Positions 27,797 to 36,800 are shown, counted from the first letter of the stretch. The stretch is DNA of 64,000 bases from Brackiella oedipodis DSM 13743 (GCF_000621025.1 NZ_JHZJ01000009.1:124001-188000); one strand, 5' to 3'. Made by a program: numbers and translations. Notes: generated by a model not told the origin, from the letters alone.

Positions 27797-28232
27797 AAGT
27801 CTATTTAACAGGCTAAAGCGCTTCTGACCCTAGGGTTATGAGCGCTTTTTTGTTGTGCTAAAAACGCATCAGAAGTAAGTCAATTAAGCACAATCACATA
27901 AAATACCTATTGTGGTTAAAATACAACAAACCTATAATTAACATAAACTACATCTTGTAACTACATGATTTTGCATACGAATTACCTGCAAAGCCCTGTA
28001 GGGGCGGGGCATTTGCAAGAGTTGTTTAAGGAATCATCTGTAATATTTAGAATAAATTGGTTAATATATAGACAGGTATATGAATTTTTCACCTAATGAA
28101 TCACATTTAGTAAGTGCAAAGTTCGTTACGATCTTTTTATGGGTTTGGCTAGGCGTACATTTGGAGTTCTTCGAATGATTCAGCCTATCGCTTATTCATA
28201 AATAAACTTTTTTTTCAAAGGAGTGTTGTTAT
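27797..28232 (+). promoter_or_regulatory. intergenic region phaB / ompA-like lipoprotein
   Basis: 436 bp without a gene. It begins with the phaB terminator, is AT-rich, and contains an imperfect hairpin at 27987-28017 (TGCAAAGCCC / GGGC(A)TTTGCA) with no T run. It ends in the ribosome site AAGGAG of the next gene. The length leaves room for a long leader, but I see no recognisable riboswitch or promoter pair. Confidence 0.5.
27815..27851 (+). terminator. terminator of phaCB
   Basis: AAAGCGCT / AGCGCTTTTTT outer stem with an inner ACCCTAGGGT palindrome, followed by Ts. Confidence 0.85.
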
Positions 28233-29054
28233 ATGAAAACAATGAAATTGAAAGCGTTAATGGCCGCTGTTGTCGGTGCTGTAGCCTTATCTGCGTGCAG
28301 CAGCATCAACGGTGTTGATACCCAATGGCCTGACTATTCAAAAGCCCACTACCAAGATCGCCAAAAAGCGTATCCTAACCCACAAGTCTTTGAAATGATC
28401 AAACCAACGGTTAGCCGTTCTAAAGTCTTTGACTTGTTAGGTGCTCCTCACTTTGACGACCTTAACCTTGCTAGTGCTCATACTTGGGACTATGTGTTCC
28501 ACTTCCGTACACCAGGTGTTGGTGCTAACAACGAGTCTATCTGCCAATTCAAAGTGGTCTTCGATACCGACGGTTATGTCCAAAGCTACTACTGGCACGC
28601 TGCTGAACCAAAAGACATCGATTGCCCTCCAGCAACTGGTCGTGTAGCCCCACAAAAAGTGGCTGTAGATGCTGATGCTTTATTCGGTTTCGACAAAGAC
28701 AAAATCCGCCCAGAAAGCCAACAAAAACTAGACGCGCTAGTGTCTAACTTAGGTCGCCTACAAAATATCACAGCGATCCAAGTCGTTGGTTACACTGACC
28801 CTATCGGTAACCCAACTTACAACCAAGGCTTGTCTGAGCGTCGTGCTCGCAGCGTTGGCCAATACTTAGTTAAACGTGGTGTGCCTGCCAATGCTATCCA
28901 AGCCGCTGGTCGTGGCGAAGCTAACCCAGTCGTTAACTGCGAAGGCAAAGGTCGTGAAGCAATCAAATGTAACGCACCTAACCGCCGTGTAGAAGTTCAA
29001 GTACAAGGTCAAGCTGTGCCAGCCGCTGCCCAAACGACTCGCGCTCAACAATAA
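28233..29054 (+). CDS. BamE-like/OmpA-family outer membrane lipoprotein
   Basis: 273 residues. Lipobox LSAC with Cys22. The N-terminal half (about 45-130) resembles the SmpA/BamE fold (VSRSKVFDLLGAPHFDD...WDYVFHFRT...CQFKVVFDTDGYV). The C-terminal half (about 145-260) is an OmpA peptidoglycan-binding domain: LFGFDKDKIRPE, GYTDPIGNPTYNQGLSERRA with the expected Asp and Arg, and NRRVEVQV. It should link the outer membrane to peptidoglycan. AAGGAG lies about 9 nt before the ATG. Uniform codon use suggests high expression. Monocistronic, with a strong terminator. Confidence 0.9.
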   Translation: MKTMKLKALMAAVVGAVALSACSSINGVDTQWPDYSKAHYQDRQKAYPNPQVFEMIKPTVSRSKVFDLLGAPHFDDLNLASAHTWDYVFHFRTPGVGANNESICQFKVVFDTDGYVQSYYWHAAEPKDIDCPPATGRVAPQKVAVDADALFGFDKDKIRPESQQKLDALVSNLGRLQNITAIQVVGYTDPIGNPTYNQGLSERRARSVGQYLVKRGVPANAIQAAGRGEANPVVNCEGKGREAIKCNAPNRRVEVQVQGQAVPAAAQTTRAQQ

Positions 29055-29064
29055 TGGCTGAGTG

Positions 29065-29096
29065 AGTAGTGCAGTAGTTTTTGTATTACTGCACTA
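29065..29096 (+). repeat. perfect 11-bp inverted repeat after the OmpA-like gene
   Basis: GTAGTGCAGTA (29065-29075) and TACTGCACTAC (29086-29096) with a 10-nt loop and no T tract. It lies just before the true terminator, so it may protect the mRNA 3' end. Confidence 0.75.
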
Positions 29097-29108
29097 CGAC
29101 AGAGTAAT

Positions 29109-29141
29109 AAGCCCGAAAGTTCAGCTTTCGGGCTTTTTTTT
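29109..29141 (+). terminator. terminator of the OmpA-like lipoprotein gene
   Basis: Stem GCCCGAAAG / CTTTCGGGC, 5-nt loop, followed by eight Ts. Confidence 0.9.
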
Positions 29142-29160
29142 GCCTGTTTTGCGCTATCTC

Positions 29161-29174
29161 TTGAGCTGGCACAA
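29161..29174 (+). promoter_or_regulatory. FNR/NnrR-like site upstream of the nitrite reductase gene
   Basis: TTGAGCTGGCACAA keeps the TTG-N8-CAA core of the CRP/FNR family (7 of 10 positions of TTGAT-N4-ATCAA). A TATTAT hexamer at 29199-29204 would place its centre near -42, the usual activating position. A related motif lies upstream of azurin. Confidence 0.4.
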
Positions 29175-29255
29175 GCAATCCGTACTAATTTGTAAGGATA
29201 TTATACAAACTGCAACCAATCCTCGTTAAGATGAAAGAATAAAGATTCGTCATCG

Positions 29256-29272
29256 GCTGTGTTCAACACAGC
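29256..29272. promoter_or_regulatory. 17-bp perfect dyad in the nitrite reductase leader
   Basis: GCTGTGTT-C-AACACAGC. With a 1-nt centre it is a poor RNA hairpin but a good operator shape for a dimeric repressor. It lies 21 bp before the ATG. No named regulator can be assigned by eye. Confidence 0.45.
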
Positions 29273-29292
29273 GCTCTTTTAAGGAGAAAAAC

Positions 29293-30792
29293 ATGAAGCT
29301 AAAAACCTGTAGCGCCTGTATTTTGCTGGCCTTAAGTTTAAATAGTGGCTTAGCTTGGGGTCAAAGCAATGATAAGCCACAGGCAAGCTCAACAGTAGCT
29401 GCGCCAGAAAAACAAGCGGTGAGTACAAAATCCACCCAAGAGTTGCCAGTGATTGAGGCTGAGAGAGTAGCGCCCCCACATGTTCCTAAACCGATAAACC
29501 GCGATTACCCCGCTAAAGTCGTGGTTAAAATGCAAACCATCGAAAAAGTCATGCGTCTAGCCGATGGCGTTGATTACCGTTACTGGACCTTTGATGGTAC
29601 GGTACCAGGGACTTTCTTGAGGGTGCGAGAGGGTGACACGGTCGAAATGCATTTCTCTAATCATCCAGATTCAAAACTGCCCCATAATATTGACTTACAT
29701 GGCGCTACAGGGCCAGGCGGTGGTGCTGCGTCCAGTATGACGTCGCCAGGTCATACGTCCGTGTTTTCTTTCAAAGCCTTACAAGCCGGTTTATATGTCT
29801 ATCACTGTGCCACGGCGCCAGTGGGTATGCATATTGCTAATGGCATGTATGGTTTGATTTTGGTGGAACCGCCAGAAGGGCTCTCTAAAGTCGATCACGA
29901 GTACTATGTCATGCAAGGGGATTTTTATACCAAAGGCGCTTATGGTGAGACAGGGCTACAGCCTTTTGACATGAAAAAAGCCATTGATGAGCACCCTGAC
30001 TACGTCGTCTTTAATGGTTCGGTAGGTGCGTTGGCTGGCAAAAATTCATTGACTGCCAAAACCAATGAGAAAGTACGTTTATTTGTTGGTAATGGTGGCC
30101 CTAATTTAGTCTCTTCTTTCCATGTTATTGGCGAAATTTTTGATAATGTCTATGTAGAAGGGGGCAAATTAGTCAATCACAATTTGCAAACGACCTTAAT
30201 CCCTGCTGGGGGCGCGGCGACCGTGGAATTTACCACGAACGTACCAGGCAAGCTTACACTTGTTGACCATTCTATTTTCCGTGCCTTCAATAAAGGAGCC
30301 TTAGGTACGATTGAGGTCAGTGGCCCAGAAGATAAAGCTATTTACTCCGGCAAAATACGGGATGAAGTTTATTTGCCAGAGGGCGCAGCGATTCGCGCCT
30401 ATGACACCGGTGAGAAACCCCAAGCCATTAAGGCCAAAAACAAAGACGAGCAAATTGAGTTTGGTAAACGGGTCTATGTCAATAACTGTCAAGCCTGTCA
30501 CCAGGCGGATGGTCAAGGCATTGCTAATGTCTTCCCGCCATTGGCTAATTCAGACTTCTTGAATGCTGACCACAAGCGCGCCACCGAGATAGTGATGCAT
30601 GGTTTTAATGGGGCGATTACGGTAAATGGCCATCACTATGATGCGGTAATGCCTGCCTTACAACTGAACGATGAGGATGTCGCTAATGTGGTGACCTTCT
30701 TATTAAATAGTTGGGACAACAAAGGCGGTGTGATGGATGTCAATGAGGTCAAAAAAATCCGTCAAACGCATCAAAGTGCCGACAAGAAATAA
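29293..30792 (+). CDS. aniA: copper nitrite reductase with C-terminal cytochrome c domain (AniA/NirK type)
   Basis: 499 residues with a Sec signal peptide (cleavage probably near residue 23), a Pro/Ala/Ser-rich linker (25-60), two cupredoxin domains (about 65-345) and a cytochrome c domain (about 385-475). Type 1 copper ligands: His131, Cys172, His180, Met185. Type 2 ligands: His136, His171, His326; catalytic Asp134 and His277. Haem site Cys399-X2-Cys402-His403, with Met453 as likely axial ligand. It reduces nitrite to NO in the periplasm; the fused haem domain accepts electrons from the respiratory chain. AAGGAG precedes the ATG. Followed by a NirV-like gene. Confidence 0.95.
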   Translation: MKLKTCSACILLALSLNSGLAWGQSNDKPQASSTVAAPEKQAVSTKSTQELPVIEAERVAPPHVPKPINRDYPAKVVVKMQTIEKVMRLADGVDYRYWTFDGTVPGTFLRVREGDTVEMHFSNHPDSKLPHNIDLHGATGPGGGAASSMTSPGHTSVFSFKALQAGLYVYHCATAPVGMHIANGMYGLILVEPPEGLSKVDHEYYVMQGDFYTKGAYGETGLQPFDMKKAIDEHPDYVVFNGSVGALAGKNSLTAKTNEKVRLFVGNGGPNLVSSFHVIGEIFDNVYVEGGKLVNHNLQTTLIPAGGAATVEFTTNVPGKLTLVDHSIFRAFNKGALGTIEVSGPEDKAIYSGKIRDEVYLPEGAAIRAYDTGEKPQAIKAKNKDEQIEFGKRVYVNNCQACHQADGQGIANVFPPLANSDFLNADHKRATEIVMHGFNGAITVNGHHYDAVMPALQLNDEDVANVVTFLLNSWDNKGGVMDVNEVKKIRQTHQSADKK

Positions 30793-30818
30793 AACTTAGT
30801 TGTCTAGCTAGCAATAAT

Positions 30819-30868
30819 ATAAGCCTCATGCCCTTGCGTTCGTGATGCAATGTGCGCCTGAGGCTTAT
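30819..30868 (+). terminator. hairpin between aniA and the NirV-like gene
   Basis: Outer stem ATAAGCCTCA / TGAGGCTTAT (10 bp, perfect) with an inner TTGC / GCAA pairing, then GTTTTCTT. It could terminate aniA transcripts or lower NirV-like expression. It also argues against start codons inside it. Confidence 0.6.
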
Positions 30869-30908
30869 GTTTTCTTATAAGTTTATGTTTATGGCGAGAA
30901 GGTTCATT

Positions 30909-31796
30909 ATGTGCAATGCGCAGAATTTTCAAGAGCCGCGTCAGTGTAGACGTGGCTTGAGTGCTATGGCTTGTATCATTCTGATCACGCTAGGCGTAGG
31001 TTCAGAAGTGAAGGCCCAACAACGCCAAGCTCCCTTGGATGCGGTTGCTCAAGTCAATATACAAGGCGGGGAATTTCGCTCCTTATATTCGAGTCAAGCC
31101 AGCCCTTTAGTATGGGTCAAAGCCTTTAAGATCGACAAAACGCCGGTGACTAATCAAGCTTTTTATAACTTTCTACAAGCTCAACCGCAATGGCAACCGC
31201 AACACATCAAGCCCATGTTTGCCGAAGCCAATTACTTGCAGCATTGGCAAAAAACCACTAAAGACGGTCAAGTAAGCTACCAACCTCCACCTAAGCAACG
31301 ACAATCGCCCGTGACCAATGTCTCTTGGTTTGCCGCTCAGGCCTATTGCAAGGCGCAAGGCAAACATTTACCCAGCACGGCCGAATGGGAGTTTGTCGCA
31401 AAGGCTTCTGAGCATTTGGCTGATGGGCGTCATGATCCAGCCTATACCGACACCATACTGCGTTGGTACGAAAGCCGTGCGAGTAATGATTTGCCCGCTG
31501 TGGGGCAGCAGCCCGCTAACTATTATGGTGTACAAGATCTTCATGGATTAATTTGGGAATGGACGCAAGACTTTGCTAGCGCCAAACAACGTGCGCTCGA
31601 TAAAAGCAATCTGCAAACGATTAACAAAGATGGCATAGACAGTCGTGTTAATCTTGGCGCATTTTGTGGCGCAGCGGCGAGTGGGGTGGCCGATCCCAGT
31701 GACTATGCGGCGTTTATGCGAGATTCTCTACGCAATAGCTTGAAGGCTAATTATGTGTTGCCTAGCCTGGGTTTTAGATGTGCCACCTCGCGCTAA
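30909..31796 (+). CDS. NirV-like protein with formylglycine-generating-enzyme fold
   Basis: 295 residues from the ATG at 30909, preferred because AGAAGG lies 6 nt upstream; earlier in-frame starts (GTG 30852, ATG 30867) fall in the upstream hairpin. A hydrophobic export segment (about 17-33, ending VKAQ) directs it to the periplasm. The remainder is an FGE-sulfatase/SUMF1 domain: IDKTPVTNQAFYNFL, PVTNVSWFAAQAYCKAQGKHLPSTAEWEF, VQDLHGLIWEWT and the terminal LGFRCA. Genes of this kind often follow copper nitrite reductases as nirV; the function is unclear, perhaps maturation. Another export or maturation factor is possible. Confidence 0.82.
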   Translation: MCNAQNFQEPRQCRRGLSAMACIILITLGVGSEVKAQQRQAPLDAVAQVNIQGGEFRSLYSSQASPLVWVKAFKIDKTPVTNQAFYNFLQAQPQWQPQHIKPMFAEANYLQHWQKTTKDGQVSYQPPPKQRQSPVTNVSWFAAQAYCKAQGKHLPSTAEWEFVAKASEHLADGRHDPAYTDTILRWYESRASNDLPAVGQQPANYYGVQDLHGLIWEWTQDFASAKQRALDKSNLQTINKDGIDSRVNLGAFCGAAASGVADPSDYAAFMRDSLRNSLKANYVLPSLGFRCATSR

Positions 31797-32221
31797 GAGG
31801 CGGGGTAATTTACCAAAAAAACAACAAAATAGTTTTCTTATGGATGGTTGTTGTATGAAAACATCAAAAAACCACCCGAATATGTAAAAACCGTGGTTTT
31901 TACACCAAAAAAACAGTCACTAAAAGCATTTTTGTGTACACTAAAACCGTAGACCGAGGCGTAAGTAAGACTTAGAATTATTCCAAGTTTTCTTGCGATT
32001 ACATAAACCACGGACTGGTGCTGTTAATGGTTGGTTGTGGTAGATAGCCAACAAAATAACAGTAAATTCACTGAAAAACAGGTTTTTTTGCTAATTAAGG
32101 TGGTAAAAAAATCTATTATTTGTTGCAATAGATACAACATCCCTCTTAGGGATTTTGTGGGTGGTAACTAAAGATAACATTGGTTATTAGCCTTATTATC
32201 AAATCTACGGAGATTTTCGAA
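31797..32221 (+). promoter_or_regulatory. promoter and long structured leader of the first porin
   Basis: A likely -10, TACACT at 31937-31942, lies 285 bp before the porin ATG, so most of this region is 5' leader. Blocks shared with the leader of the second porin: a GTAGACCGAGGC element (31949-31960), AAGTTTTCTT, GCCAACAAAA, an ATAGATACAACA element near 32128-32139, a hairpin ATCCCT/AGGGAT (32139-32153), a second stem around 32162-32189, and the ribosome-site stretch ATCTACGGAGA. The -35 is not obvious. Confidence 0.6.
31866..31901 (+). terminator. possible terminator after the NirV-like gene
   Basis: AAAAACCAC (31867-31875) pairs with GTGGTTTTT (31893-31901) across a 17-nt loop; the second arm ends in Ts. 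Confidence 0.5.
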
Positions 32222-33601
32222 ATGAAAAAAACATTGCTTGCTGCTGCTTTATTAGCTGGTTTTGCTGGTGTTGCCCAAGCTGAAAGTTCAGTAACTCTTT
32301 ATGGTTTAGTTGATGCTGGTTATGGTATCGACCAAACTAAAACGACTCGTGATAGCAACGAGCGTATCGGTAGCCGTACTATCAAAAACCCTGTGACTGG
32401 TCTTCCACAATACATCGAAGGCACTAAAATCGGTGGTTTCTCTAAACGTGAACGTAACCTAGGTGCTCAAAGTGGTGTTGCTAACGGTAACCGCTGGGGT
32501 ATGAAAGGTTCTGAAGACTTAGGTAACGGTACTTCTGCTATCTTCAAATTAGAAAGTGGCTTTAACTTAGGTAATGGTAAATCTTCACAAGGTGGTCGTT
32601 TGTTCGGTCGTGAAGCCTTTGTTGGTTTGACTGGCGAAGACTGGGGTACTTTCACTATTGGTCGTCAATACAATGCTGGTGATGCTTTCTTAGCTCCTAT
32701 CGACCCAATGGGCACTAACTTCGGTACTGCATCTGCAACTTCTGCTTTCGGTGACTCTCTTTCTGGTCGTTTCGACGGCGTTATCAAATACGTTTCTCCA
32801 AACGTTGAAGGCTTCCAATGGGCAGTCGGTGGTGTGGCTCAATCTAACACCGTTGACTACGAAGGTTCTTTAGGTTTTGATCCTGCACAACGTCACCAAG
32901 ACGGTAAAACTAAAAACGAAACTTACGGTGTAACGACTGGTTTCGGTTATACTTACGGCCCATTGTACATCGGTGCTGGTTATGACTGGGTTTGGGGTCG
33001 TTCTAAAGAAGACAACTGGGACGGCAAACAATTCGGCGGTGGCTATAACAACTCTATCAGCCGTATGCACGCTTGGAACGTTGGTTTAACTTACGACTTC
33101 GACGTTGTTAAATTACACTTAATGTATGGTCAACAACACGGTGGTTCTTACGCTGCTTTAATGCGTAACGGCGACAAATTCGAAGACGACTTGTTCAACC
33201 CATTAAACGGTGGTGATTTCGTTCGTCACGCTGACGCAGACGGCAACACGACTGGTTACTCTGACCCAATGGGCGAAGGCTACCACTCTCAAGCTTGGGT
33301 AGCTGGTATCTCTGCTCCAGTTACTGAAGCCGGTACTTTATTCGTTTCTTACCAAGGTAACCACCAAAAAAATGGTAACGCTGAAGCTAACTGGTTGAAC
33401 GGTGTTCAATTACACGACGCTGACCAAAAAGCTATCGGTCACATCGCTTCTATCGCATACAAACACCAATTGTCTAAACGTACTGCTGTTTACGCGACTG
33501 GTTCTTATGGTTGGTCTAAAAACAACTTCCACGACCAATACGATACTACTGAAAAAACTAAATCTATCTTCGGCGCTATCGGTTTACAACACCGTTTCTA
33601 A
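32222..33601 (+). CDS. general porin, Omp32-like, copy 1
   Basis: 459 residues from the ATG at 32222, which follows CGGAG. Signal peptide MKKTLLAAALLAGFAGVAQA, cleaved after residue 20. The mature protein starts ESSVTLYGLVDAGYG, the first strand of betaproteobacterial 16-stranded trimeric porins, and ends in a strand with C-terminal Phe (LQHRF), the BAM recognition signal. The NRWGMKGSEDLGNGTSAIFKLESGF and GREAFVGLTGEDWGTFTIGRQY blocks are typical. It forms a diffusion pore. Codon use is very biased (AAC, GGT, CAA), a sign of high expression. The copy at 34396 is a close paralogue. Confidence 0.95.
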   Translation: MKKTLLAAALLAGFAGVAQAESSVTLYGLVDAGYGIDQTKTTRDSNERIGSRTIKNPVTGLPQYIEGTKIGGFSKRERNLGAQSGVANGNRWGMKGSEDLGNGTSAIFKLESGFNLGNGKSSQGGRLFGREAFVGLTGEDWGTFTIGRQYNAGDAFLAPIDPMGTNFGTASATSAFGDSLSGRFDGVIKYVSPNVEGFQWAVGGVAQSNTVDYEGSLGFDPAQRHQDGKTKNETYGVTTGFGYTYGPLYIGAGYDWVWGRSKEDNWDGKQFGGGYNNSISRMHAWNVGLTYDFDVVKLHLMYGQQHGGSYAALMRNGDKFEDDLFNPLNGGDFVRHADADGNTTGYSDPMGEGYHSQAWVAGISAPVTEAGTLFVSYQGNHQKNGNAEANWLNGVQLHDADQKAIGHIASIAYKHQLSKRTAVYATGSYGWSKNNFHDQYDTTEKTKSIFGAIGLQHRF

Positions 33602-33637
33602 TCGTCGCTTAAGCTAGTATTAGTTAGTTTAGTGCAC

Positions 33638-33667
33638 AAAACCGCCCTCCAGAGGGCGGTTTTTTTA
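33638..33667 (+). terminator. terminator of porin copy 1
   Basis: ACCGCCCTC / GAGGGCGGT stem followed by seven Ts. Confidence 0.92.
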
Positions 33668-34395
33668 TGCTTATTTCATTTATGTATCAAATCAAGATTA
33701 AAAAGCATAGTGGCTAAACCTATGGCTGATAGGCCATGACTCAATGAGGGCTGCAACAAGCAAGCAGAAGGTGAGAGTAAGCTTTGTAAGCGGGGACCAA
33801 GCATAATTAACTACAAATCATAAACATCAAACACTCAGCAAAATGCACAAGCCCAAACATCAAGCAATAAATATTAGATATCAGTAGGAGGTGCAAAGGT
33901 GCGGCAGTCGTCACATGGTTTGTTGCCCAGCATCTATCATGTAGTGACTAGTTGAGTTACACCTGTTAACACCAGTCAAACGACAGAAATATGAAAATGT
34001 GCTTAAAATTCACTTGATTGTTGTATAAAAACATCAAAATAAATCGCTAAAGTGTAATAAACGTCGTTTTTTAGCAAAAAGAACTGCAGATATCTAAGCT
34101 TAGGAGTACACTGAAACTGTAGACCGAGGCAGGATCAAAACTTAAAGTAATTTCTTAAGTTTTCTTCATCATACATACCCCGGCCTTTAATCTGTTTGTT
34201 GTTGAGGCTTGGCTGCAATAGCTGGCCAACAAAAGGGCAGGAAATAAATCTATGGTGGTTTTTTTGTAACGCCCATGTTTCAAAAAACTCCATCTTTGTT
34301 CAAATAGATACAACACCTTTTCCCAAGGGTGTCGTTAGTAACCATTCAGTAATCTCGGTTATTAACGTTTTATCAAGTCTACGGAGAGTTTCAAA
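33668..34395 (+). promoter_or_regulatory. inter-porin region with promoter and long leader of porin copy 2
   Basis: 33668-34000 holds nothing I recognise. TACACT at 34107-34112 is the matching -10, 289 bp before the ATG. The leader repeats the blocks of copy 1: GTAGACCGAGGC (34119-34130), AAGTTTTCTT, GGCCAACAAAA, an ATAGATACAACA element near 34304-34315, then hairpin ACACC/GGTGT (34313-34332) and a longer stem CGTTAgTAACC/GGTTAtTAACG (34333-34367), before TCTACGGAGAG. Stem sequences differ from copy 1 but pairing is kept. Confidence 0.6.
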
Positions 34396-35775
34396 ATGAA
34401 AAAAACATTACTTGCAGCTGCTTTATTAGCTGGTTTCGCTGGTGTTGCCCAAGCTGAAAGTTCAGTTACTTTGTATGGTGTCGTTGACGCTGGTTACGGT
34501 ATTGACCAAACTAAAACAACTCGTACCAGTAACGAACGTATTGGTAACCGTACCATCAAAAATCCAGTAACTGGTTTGCCTCAATTCGTTCAAGGCGAAA
34601 AATTAGGTGGTTTCTCTAAACGTGAACGTAATCTTGGCGCACAAAGTGGTGTTGCAGGTGATAACCGTTGGGGTATGATGGGTTCTGAAGACCTAGGTAA
34701 TGGTACTTCTGCTATCTTCAAACTCGAAAGTGGTTTTGATTTAGGTAACGGCCGCACAACTAACGGTGGTCGCTTATTCGGTCAAGAAGCTTTTGTTGGT
34801 TTAACTGGTGAAGACTGGGGTACTTTCACTATCGGTCGTCAATACAATGCGGGTGACGCTTTCTTAGCTCCAATCGACCCTATGGGTACTGACTTCGGTC
34901 TTGGTGGTGCAACTTCTGCTTTCGGTAACTCACTATCTGGTCGTTTCGATGGCGTTCTTAAATATGTGTCTCCAAACGTTGAAGGCTTCCAATGGGCAGT
35001 CGGTGGTGTGGCTCAATCTAACACTGTTGACTACGAAGGTTCTTTAGGTTTTGATCCTGCTCAACGTCACCAAGACGGTAAAACTAAAAACGAAACTTAC
35101 GGTGTAACAACTGGTATTGGTTATACTTACGGACCTTTGTATATCGGCGCTGGCTATGACTGGATTTGGGGTCGTTCTAAAGCAGACAACTGGGATGACG
35201 GTAAATTCGGTGGCGGCTATAACAACTCTATCAGCCGTATGCACGCTTGGAACGTTGGTTTAACTTACGACTTCGACGTTGTTAAATTACACTTATTGTA
35301 TGGTCAACAACACGGCGGTTCTTACGCAGCTTTAATGCGTGATGGCGATGACTTCGAAGACGGTTTGTTCAATCCACTTAATGGTGGTGACTTAGTTGCA
35401 CACACTAACAAAGCGGGTGATGTCGTGGGCTACGCTGACCCATTAGGTGAGGGTTACCACTCTCAAGCTTGGTTAGCAGGTATTTCTGCTCCAGTCTCAG
35501 AAAACGGTACCTTATTCATTTCTTACCAAGGTAACCACCAAAAAAATGGTAACTCAGAAGCTAACTGGTTCAATGGTGTTCAATTGCACGACGCAGACCA
35601 AAAAGCAATTGGTCATATTGCTGCCATTGCCTACAAACACCAATTATCTAAACGCACTGCCGTTTATGCCACTGGTGCTTACGGTTGGTCCAAAAATAAC
35701 TTCCACGACCAATACGATACCACTGACAAAACTAAAGCAGTATTTGGTGCTATCGGCTTACAACACAGCTTCTAA
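34396..35775 (+). CDS. general porin, Omp32-like, copy 2
   Basis: 459 residues, the same length as copy 1 and about 90% identical by eye, with the same 20-residue signal peptide and a C-terminal LQHSF. Differences concentrate in probable external loops (for example DGDDFEDGLFNPLNGGDLVAHTNKAGD against the copy 1 equivalent). Parts of the DNA are nearly identical between the copies while flanking parts carry many synonymous changes, suggesting patchy gene conversion. Strong codon bias again implies high expression. Confidence 0.95.
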   Translation: MKKTLLAAALLAGFAGVAQAESSVTLYGVVDAGYGIDQTKTTRTSNERIGNRTIKNPVTGLPQFVQGEKLGGFSKRERNLGAQSGVAGDNRWGMMGSEDLGNGTSAIFKLESGFDLGNGRTTNGGRLFGQEAFVGLTGEDWGTFTIGRQYNAGDAFLAPIDPMGTDFGLGGATSAFGNSLSGRFDGVLKYVSPNVEGFQWAVGGVAQSNTVDYEGSLGFDPAQRHQDGKTKNETYGVTTGIGYTYGPLYIGAGYDWIWGRSKADNWDDGKFGGGYNNSISRMHAWNVGLTYDFDVVKLHLLYGQQHGGSYAALMRDGDDFEDGLFNPLNGGDLVAHTNKAGDVVGYADPLGEGYHSQAWLAGISAPVSENGTLFISYQGNHQKNGNSEANWFNGVQLHDADQKAIGHIAAIAYKHQLSKRTAVYATGAYGWSKNNFHDQYDTTDKTKAVFGAIGLQHSF

Positions 35776-35802
35776 GCATGCTTAACTGACTGTAGTATGA
35801 AT

Positions 35803-35830
35803 AAAAACCGCCCGAGTAGGGCGGTTTTTT
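35803..35830 (+). terminator. terminator of porin copy 2
   Basis: AAACCGCCC / GGGCGGTTT stem with a GAGTA loop, followed by Ts. Confidence 0.92.
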
Positions 35831-36669
35831 CATGTCTTTTTTAATCGAGAGGACTACTCATAAACGCAGATGACTCCCTGTCATAGAAGTAGAGAAGGGG
35901 AGGCTAAGCGCTAATTACCTGAGTAAGATTAGCCTCTCTCAATATGTCAAACCCCAAATCCCAGCAGCATGCTGTTTAAGTAAGCCTAATTTTGGGTAAA
36001 AAACAATATAGCAGACTAAATAAATACCCAGGCCGTATCTCTTTCTAATCCATGAGTTATTGCTAAAGCAGCAGGACTGTTATTGATAAGCAGTCGTTAT
36101 TTGGCTCACACAGGTAGCATCTACACTTTCTATACCACTGTGGTCGCTGCATTTTTGATGCACTATGAATTACCACTAAACAACGTGCTTAAACTGGAAA
36201 CATCCGTTGGTCTTATCTAATGGCAAGGATTAAATAGGGGGTGTAATGCTTTTTACGTATTCTAATCTTTGGATGCGAACAGGGTTATTCATATCACTGC
36301 AAGTTATATGCTATAGAATAGGAATTAGATCCCTAGGGCTTTTACTAGGGTTTGGCTCTTAATATTTGTTGCAATTTTACGTATACGAGTTTACTGCAGT
36401 CTTGCCTTGTTTATATTTAGTTGATAACAAGATAATGAATTTTAAAAGAAGTTATTGATAAATGATAATAGAACTCATTTATTTAACGTAAAATATATTC
36501 ACAATAGCCCAAAAAAATGGCTTATAAGTATTAGAAATGCTACAATTATTAAGATATAGGTGTCTAGGCAAATATATTTTCTAATAGCGCAAGCTTAAAT
36601 GTGCTTGGGTGCTAAGCCATAATATTCATACGACCACTAATGGTTAATCCTTACGGATACTTCTAGCGT

Positions 36670-36701
36670 CTACCTAGTGGCGCTCGCCAATGTCGAGGTA
36701 G
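36670..36701 (+). promoter_or_regulatory. nested stem-loop in the nuo upstream region
   Basis: Outer CTACCT (36670-36675) / AGGTAG (36696-36701), inner TGGCG (36678-36682) / CGCCA (36685-36689). No T tract. Confidence 0.45.
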
Positions 36702-36800
36702 TTAAGTGCATTTGCAATTGTTTTTACCATACGTCCAAGCTACATATGGTTAAGGTAGTTGTGCAGCCTCGCTCTAAGAACTTATGTTGCCACTCTATTG

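Noticed and set aside
30819-30868. REP/BIME-type repeat between aniA and the NirV-like gene
   Set aside because: Only one copy was seen in the window; a terminator or processing hairpin is simpler.
30852-30908. Longer N terminus for the NirV-like protein
   Set aside because: These starts lie in or directly after a hairpin; the ATG at 30909 has a better ribosome site and leaves a sensible export signal.
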